Shown here one piece after another: positions 15,857-18,930 of a stretch of 18,930 bases of DNA. The notes beneath the pieces were generated by a model, which saw only the letters and a list, made by a program, of their open reading frames with translations, made no database searches and was not told where the DNA came from. The stretch's first letter is position 1. Each line of letters begins with the position of its first letter. The DNA comes from Mariprofundus sp. (lineage in GTDB: Bacteria; Pseudomonadota; Zetaproteobacteria; Mariprofundales; Mariprofundaceae), in contig JAUZQH010000105.1 of assembly GCA_030951065.1 (NCBI GenBank), positions 1-18,930 of the forward strand, written 5' to 3'. The position numbers and the translations under genes were made by a program.

Positions 15857-16953
15857 GACGTTTTTCCATGGATGAAGCGCTCCAGATTCTGAAAAGCGTC
15901 ATCATCGGTGAATTGTCTGGGAGGATGCTTGCAGAAATAGGCGGACGGGGCTTCCAGAACACCGCCGATACCGCGATCCAGAGCCAGTTTGATGCAACGA
16001 ATGGCATCAATGGTAACACCGGCGGAATTCGGTGAATCTTCCACTGACAGACGCATTTCAATGTGCATCGGCACATCTCCAAACAGTTTGCCTTCCATGC
16101 GCAGGAAGCAGACTTTGTTATCTTTCTGCCATGGTACATAACCGCTGGGGCCGATATGGATATTACTGTCCTGCAAGCGCGTTTCTGTCACTGATTGCAC
16201 AGCCTCTGTTTTCGATATTTTTTTCGAGGCCAGACGTTTGCGGCTAAGCATATTGAGAAAATCGGTATTACCGCCTGTATTGAGCTGGTAGGTGCGCTCA
16301 AGTTTGACACCGCGTTTTCTGAACAGATCGGTCAACATGCGGTGGGTGATGGTTGCGCCCAGTTGTGATTTGATGTCATCGCCGATAATCGGGATGTTCC
16401 TGTCAGCGAACTTTTGCGCCCATTCAGGGTTGCTGGCAATGAATACCGGCATATTATTGATGTAGGCGACACCCGCTTTCAAGGCGCACCCGGCATAAAA
16501 GCGAACGGCCTGTTCAGAACCGACCGGAAGATAATTGACCAGTATTTCTGCGTCGGACTTTCTGATGGCGCTAACTACCTCGTCTTCATCCGGTTCCGGT
16601 GCATCGGCGGCAATGAAGGTGGAATCCTCATTATAAGCGGACATATGATCAGCAATACCATCCAGAATTTTACCCATGCGCACAGTGACATTGGATGCTG
16701 GAATATCGGCACAAAACACGGTGGTACAATTGGGTTTGGCGAAGATGGCCGTATGTACATCCTGGCCAACCTTGCGCCTGTCTATATCAAAGGCGGCAAC
16801 CACCTCGATATCGCAGGGGGAGTACCCGCCGATTTTCCAGTGCATCAGACCAATAGCATCTTTCGAGCCTTTATCGCGGTAATAATGTATGCCCTGAATC
16901 AAAGAGCTGGCGCAGTTGCCAATGCCTGTGATAGCGATTTTAATGGGTTTCAC
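15853..16953 (-). CDS. myo-Inositol-phosphate synthase (actinobacterial/archaeal type)
   Basis: This enzyme converts glucose-6-phosphate to inositol-1-phosphate with bound NAD. The GTG start at 16953, ten bases after AAGGAG, gives 366 residues, nearly the length of the Mycobacterium Ino1 type (367). Seen in order are the NAD-binding GIGNCASS at 10-17, NYLPVGSE at 140-147, GDDIKSQLGAT at 191-201, the active-site NTGGNTDFLNM at 225-235, SKKISKT at 243-249 and DSPNSAGV at 306-313. A longer frame to 16998 lies upstream of the ribosome binding site and is not protein-like. It is first in an operon with the cytidylyltransferase. Divergent on the other strand, about 160 bases away, is the CDP-alcohol phosphotransferase. 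The enzyme is uncommon in proteobacteria. Confidence 0.93.
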   Translation of the reverse strand: MKPIKIAITGIGNCASSLIQGIHYYRDKGSKDAIGLMHWKIGGYSPCDIEVVAAFDIDRRKVGQDVHTAIFAKPNCTTVFCADIPASNVTVRMGKILDGIADHMSAYNEDSTFIAADAPEPDEDEVVSAIRKSDAEILVNYLPVGSEQAVRFYAGCALKAGVAYINNMPVFIASNPEWAQKFADRNIPIIGDDIKSQLGATITHRMLTDLFRKRGVKLERTYQLNTGGNTDFLNMLSRKRLASKKISKTEAVQSVTETRLQDSNIHIGPSGYVPWQKDNKVCFLRMEGKLFGDVPMHIEMRLSVEDSPNSAGVTIDAIRCIKLALDRGIGGVLEAPSAYFCKHPPRQFTDDDAFQNLERFIHGKTS

Positions 16954-17114
16954 GTGCCATGATCTCCTTGTAAGGCTGATGCGCAGGCTGATTTCCACAA
17001 CCGGTTTGTAGTTTGCCGATCAAAAACATTACCGCAAGCTATGTGACGGTTTGATCTGTTTCCGAGGCTGATATTTGTTTTGACACCGGACAGGGCAGTT
17101 TGCAGGCTGAGTTC

Positions 17115-18347
17115 ATGCAAAACACAGACCATTGCGAATTTTCCACTATCCTGATTCCCGTATTGGATAAAACCCGTGAGTTGCAAGCATGCCTGACCGA
17201 GGTGGCAGGGCTGCCCCTGATTCGGCGTGTGGCCCTGATGGCCAGAAAAGCCGGTTTTAGCAATCTGTTGGTCGTATCTGCTGCAGGAGAAGAACGATTT
17301 GAAAAAGTATTGGCGGGTACGGGAGGTAGATTGGTAGCATGTACTGCGATGGGTGTTGTGCAGTCATGTCACAACTCGATTCTGCTGTTGGCACCGGATT
17401 GTTTGCCTGATCGCGAGTTTTTGATACATCTTGGGGAAAAACAGGTTGAACCGGATGAGGCGCTGTTGTGGCCGGATAAACAGGCCATGCTGCTCGGGAC
17501 AGCACGCGTTTCTGTTCTGTGGCAGCAATTGCCGCAGGCGCACTGTTTTGCGCAATTGGTGGAAGCCCTGACTGCAACGGATGAACAGACATTGCCAAAG
17601 AAATCTAGTCATGAGCATGTCGGTATGTTCATCCGCCATGCTGAAGATTGCCGCCGAGCGGAAAACATACTGTTGTCCGGGCTGGTCAAAGCCACGGAAG
17701 GCTGGATGGCGCGGCATATCAATCGAAAAATTTCGCTGGCCGTTACCCGGCAACTGATGCATACATCTGTGACCCCCAATCAGATGACCTGGGCCAGTAT
17801 GATGCTCGGGTTGGTGGGAGCCGCGTTTTTCTTGTCTCCCGAACATGGGATGCAGATTATGGGGGCATTGTTTTTTCTGTTGCACTCTATTCTGGATGGT
17901 TGCGATGGTGAGCTGGCACGGTTGAAGTTCATGGAAAGTCGCACTGGCGGAATCCTCGATTTCTGGTCGGACAATGTTGTCCATGTGAGTGTATTCGCCG
18001 CTATGGCTGTTGGTTGGGCGGCACATGCTCCGGACTCTTTCTGGCCATGGCTATGCGGCTCATTAGCTGTAGTAGGGACCGTGGTTTCGGCCAGTTTGGT
18101 CTATTTCCATACCATGCGCGTTGAAAGCAATGCCGGCCCGTTGTACACATCAGTATCAATATCAGAAGATAAATCAGCCGTTGTGCGTATTGCCGATATA
18201 TTGTCGCGCCGGGATTTTATTTATCTGGTACTTGTTTTGGCACTATTTGATCAAACGCAGTGGTTTCTGATCATGACTGCTATTGGAGCCCCGATTTATG
18301 CACTATTGCTGGTCACTATTATGATTCGTGAACAACCATCAGCTTAA
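17115..18347 (+). CDS. CDP-alcohol phosphotransferase with degenerate N-terminal nucleotidyltransferase-like domain (DIPPS-like)
   Basis: This is a predicted inner-membrane enzyme that transfers an alcohol phosphate from or to a CDP-activated alcohol. In the 410-residue product the C-terminal half has the complete CDP-OH-P signature: Asp261, Asp264-Gly-Glu-Leu-Ala-Arg, Gly278, Asp282 and Asp286. About six hydrophobic segments surround it (about 226-258, 290-304, 312-331, 368-379, 384-402). HINRKIS at 201-207 and TPNQMT at 220-225 precede it and resemble archaeal DIPPS. The N-terminal 190 residues keep a nucleotidyltransferase-like outline (AGLPLIRRVALMARKAGF) but lack AAGxGxR and the metal-binding Asp, so that half is probably inactive. 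ATG 17115 has only a weak ribosome binding site, and TTG 17100 is an alternative. Its stop overlaps the convergent TPR gene by four bases. An inositol product is inferred from the neighbours. Confidence 0.8.
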   Translation: MQNTDHCEFSTILIPVLDKTRELQACLTEVAGLPLIRRVALMARKAGFSNLLVVSAAGEERFEKVLAGTGGRLVACTAMGVVQSCHNSILLLAPDCLPDREFLIHLGEKQVEPDEALLWPDKQAMLLGTARVSVLWQQLPQAHCFAQLVEALTATDEQTLPKKSSHEHVGMFIRHAEDCRRAENILLSGLVKATEGWMARHINRKISLAVTRQLMHTSVTPNQMTWASMMLGLVGAAFFLSPEHGMQIMGALFFLLHSILDGCDGELARLKFMESRTGGILDFWSDNVVHVSVFAAMAVGWAAHAPDSFWPWLCGSLAVVGTVVSASLVYFHTMRVESNAGPLYTSVSISEDKSAVVRIADILSRRDFIYLVLVLALFDQTQWFLIMTAIGAPIYALLLVTIMIREQPSA

Positions 18348-18796
18348 ATCTTTCCCTTAATTTGTTGGAGTAATTTCAAAGCATCAGCTTTACGACCTGC
18401 ATCGGCGATTGGTCGTTGTATTCTGGCTGGAGCCTGAATGGCTCGGCGCAGGTGAATGGCAGCCTGACGATATTGTTTTTTTCGCAGCAGATAATCGCCC
18501 ATGAAATAATTGGCATCCAGACCGTCGGGGTTGAGCTCAATGCCATGGCGCAAATAGATTTCCGCTTTGGTATCGTCGCCAAAGGCGATGGGCCAGCCCG
18601 GCACCTTGTAATAGAGTTGGCCCAAAGCTGTGTGAATGAACCCGTCTGAATCCTGCGGGTTTATTTTTTCTGCCCGCTGCAACATACGATAGGATTGTTG
18701 AACCATGCCGAGCGCCTCGATGCCCCGGATTTCCCCGGCGTAGTTGTATAGCACCACTGCCGACCAGAGGATGGCATCGGCCCTGTCAGGATACAT
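18344..18796 (-). CDS. TPR-repeat protein, apparently truncated at its 5' end
   Basis: The 150-residue reading frame has tetratricopeptide repeats, for example ANYFMGDYLLRKKQYRQAAIHLRRAI. It also has the segments LWSAVVLYNYAGEIRG, ALGQLYYKVPGWPIAFGDD and GIELNPDG, known from periplasmic or secreted TPR proteins of unknown function. No ribosome binding site precedes the ATG at 18796. The in-frame residues before it (KSEAFQH) still look like coding sequence for about seven codons, until GGGCCTGTTCACAC at 18819-18832 brings an in-frame stop at 18827-18829. The usual N-terminal region with a signal sequence is absent. The sequence beyond has the look of a mobile repeat, so the gene is probably a pseudogene remnant, although a shorter active protein is possible. 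It is convergent and overlapping with the CDP-alcohol phosphotransferase gene. Confidence 0.65.
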   Translation of the reverse strand: MYPDRADAILWSAVVLYNYAGEIRGIEALGMVQQSYRMLQRAEKINPQDSDGFIHTALGQLYYKVPGWPIAFGDDTKAEIYLRHGIELNPDGLDANYFMGDYLLRKKQYRQAAIHLRRAIQAPARIQRPIADAGRKADALKLLQQIKGKI

Positions 18797-18818
18797 ATGT
18801 TGAAATGCTTCGGATTTA

Positions 18819-18930
18819 GGGCCTGTTCACACTAATTTCGATGGCGTCGATTCGGCCATTTTTGTGTTCCTGCAAGGCTTTGCAAGCAATATGTGCTTAT
18901 TGCACATGAGCTTGCGATAACGCAGCAGGA
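18819..18930. repeat. Palindromic mobile repeat or insertion-sequence end, cut by window edge
   Basis: The left boundary is likely GGGCCTGTTCACAC, a typical IS-terminus-like sequence, at the point where the TPR gene loses its frame. Inside is a nested palindrome. TCCTGC (18868-18873) pairs with GCAGGA (18925-18930), GCAAGC (18882-18887) with GCTTGC (18910-18915), and ATGTGC (18891-18896) with GCACAT (18902-18907). The symmetry implies that the element continues beyond the window to around 18975 or further. No transposase is visible. Confidence 0.5.

Overview
The window reads as a chromosomal segment of a Gram-negative proteobacterium of moderate GC content. It has the classical order thrS-infC-rpmI-rplT-pheS-pheT, an hslVU protease operon and glutathione-dependent GloB. 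The combination of these genes with inositol-phosphate genes is compatible with the Zetaproteobacteria (Mariprofundus-like), but that placement is an inference that only a database search could confirm. Coding density is high and almost every gene has a recognisable family.

Region 1 (1-6275) is the translation operon: threonyl-tRNA synthetase (5' end outside the window), initiation factor IF-3, ribosomal proteins L35 and L20, and both subunits of phenylalanyl-tRNA synthetase. infC starts with the rare AUU codon. Rho-independent hairpins lie after infC, after rplT and after pheT. A terminal-inverted-repeat element sits between rplT and pheS. Region 2 (6276-9273) carries a patatin-like lipase with a multi-pass membrane insert, where many proteobacteria have ihfA, then RNase HII, then a second, nearly perfect copy of the inverted-repeat element filling the gap between two convergent stop codons.

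Region 3 (9274-12107) holds hslU and hslV on the minus strand, a promoter followed by four tRNA genes (Pro-UGG, Arg-UCU, His-GUG, Lys-CUU), a strong terminator, and an intergenic stretch with two strong hairpins and a Fur-box-like site. Region 4 (12108-15086) has a PilZ c-di-GMP-binding protein, a glyoxalase II, a ZnT9-like CDF transporter and a typical 2-Cys peroxiredoxin.

Region 5 (15087-18930) is the most interesting part: a divergent inositol locus. On the minus strand, a myo-inositol-phosphate synthase overlaps a nucleotidyltransferase resembling CTP:inositol-1-phosphate cytidylyltransferase. On the plus strand is a membrane CDP-alcohol phosphotransferase fused to a degenerate nucleotidyltransferase-like domain. 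Together they would take glucose-6-phosphate to inositol-1-phosphate, to CDP-inositol, to an inositol phosphodiester. This is the logic of di-myo-inositol-phosphate synthesis in hyperthermophiles, here in a genome that does not look hyperthermophilic. The window ends in a TPR gene whose 5' part appears to be cut off by a palindromic repeat or insertion-element end.
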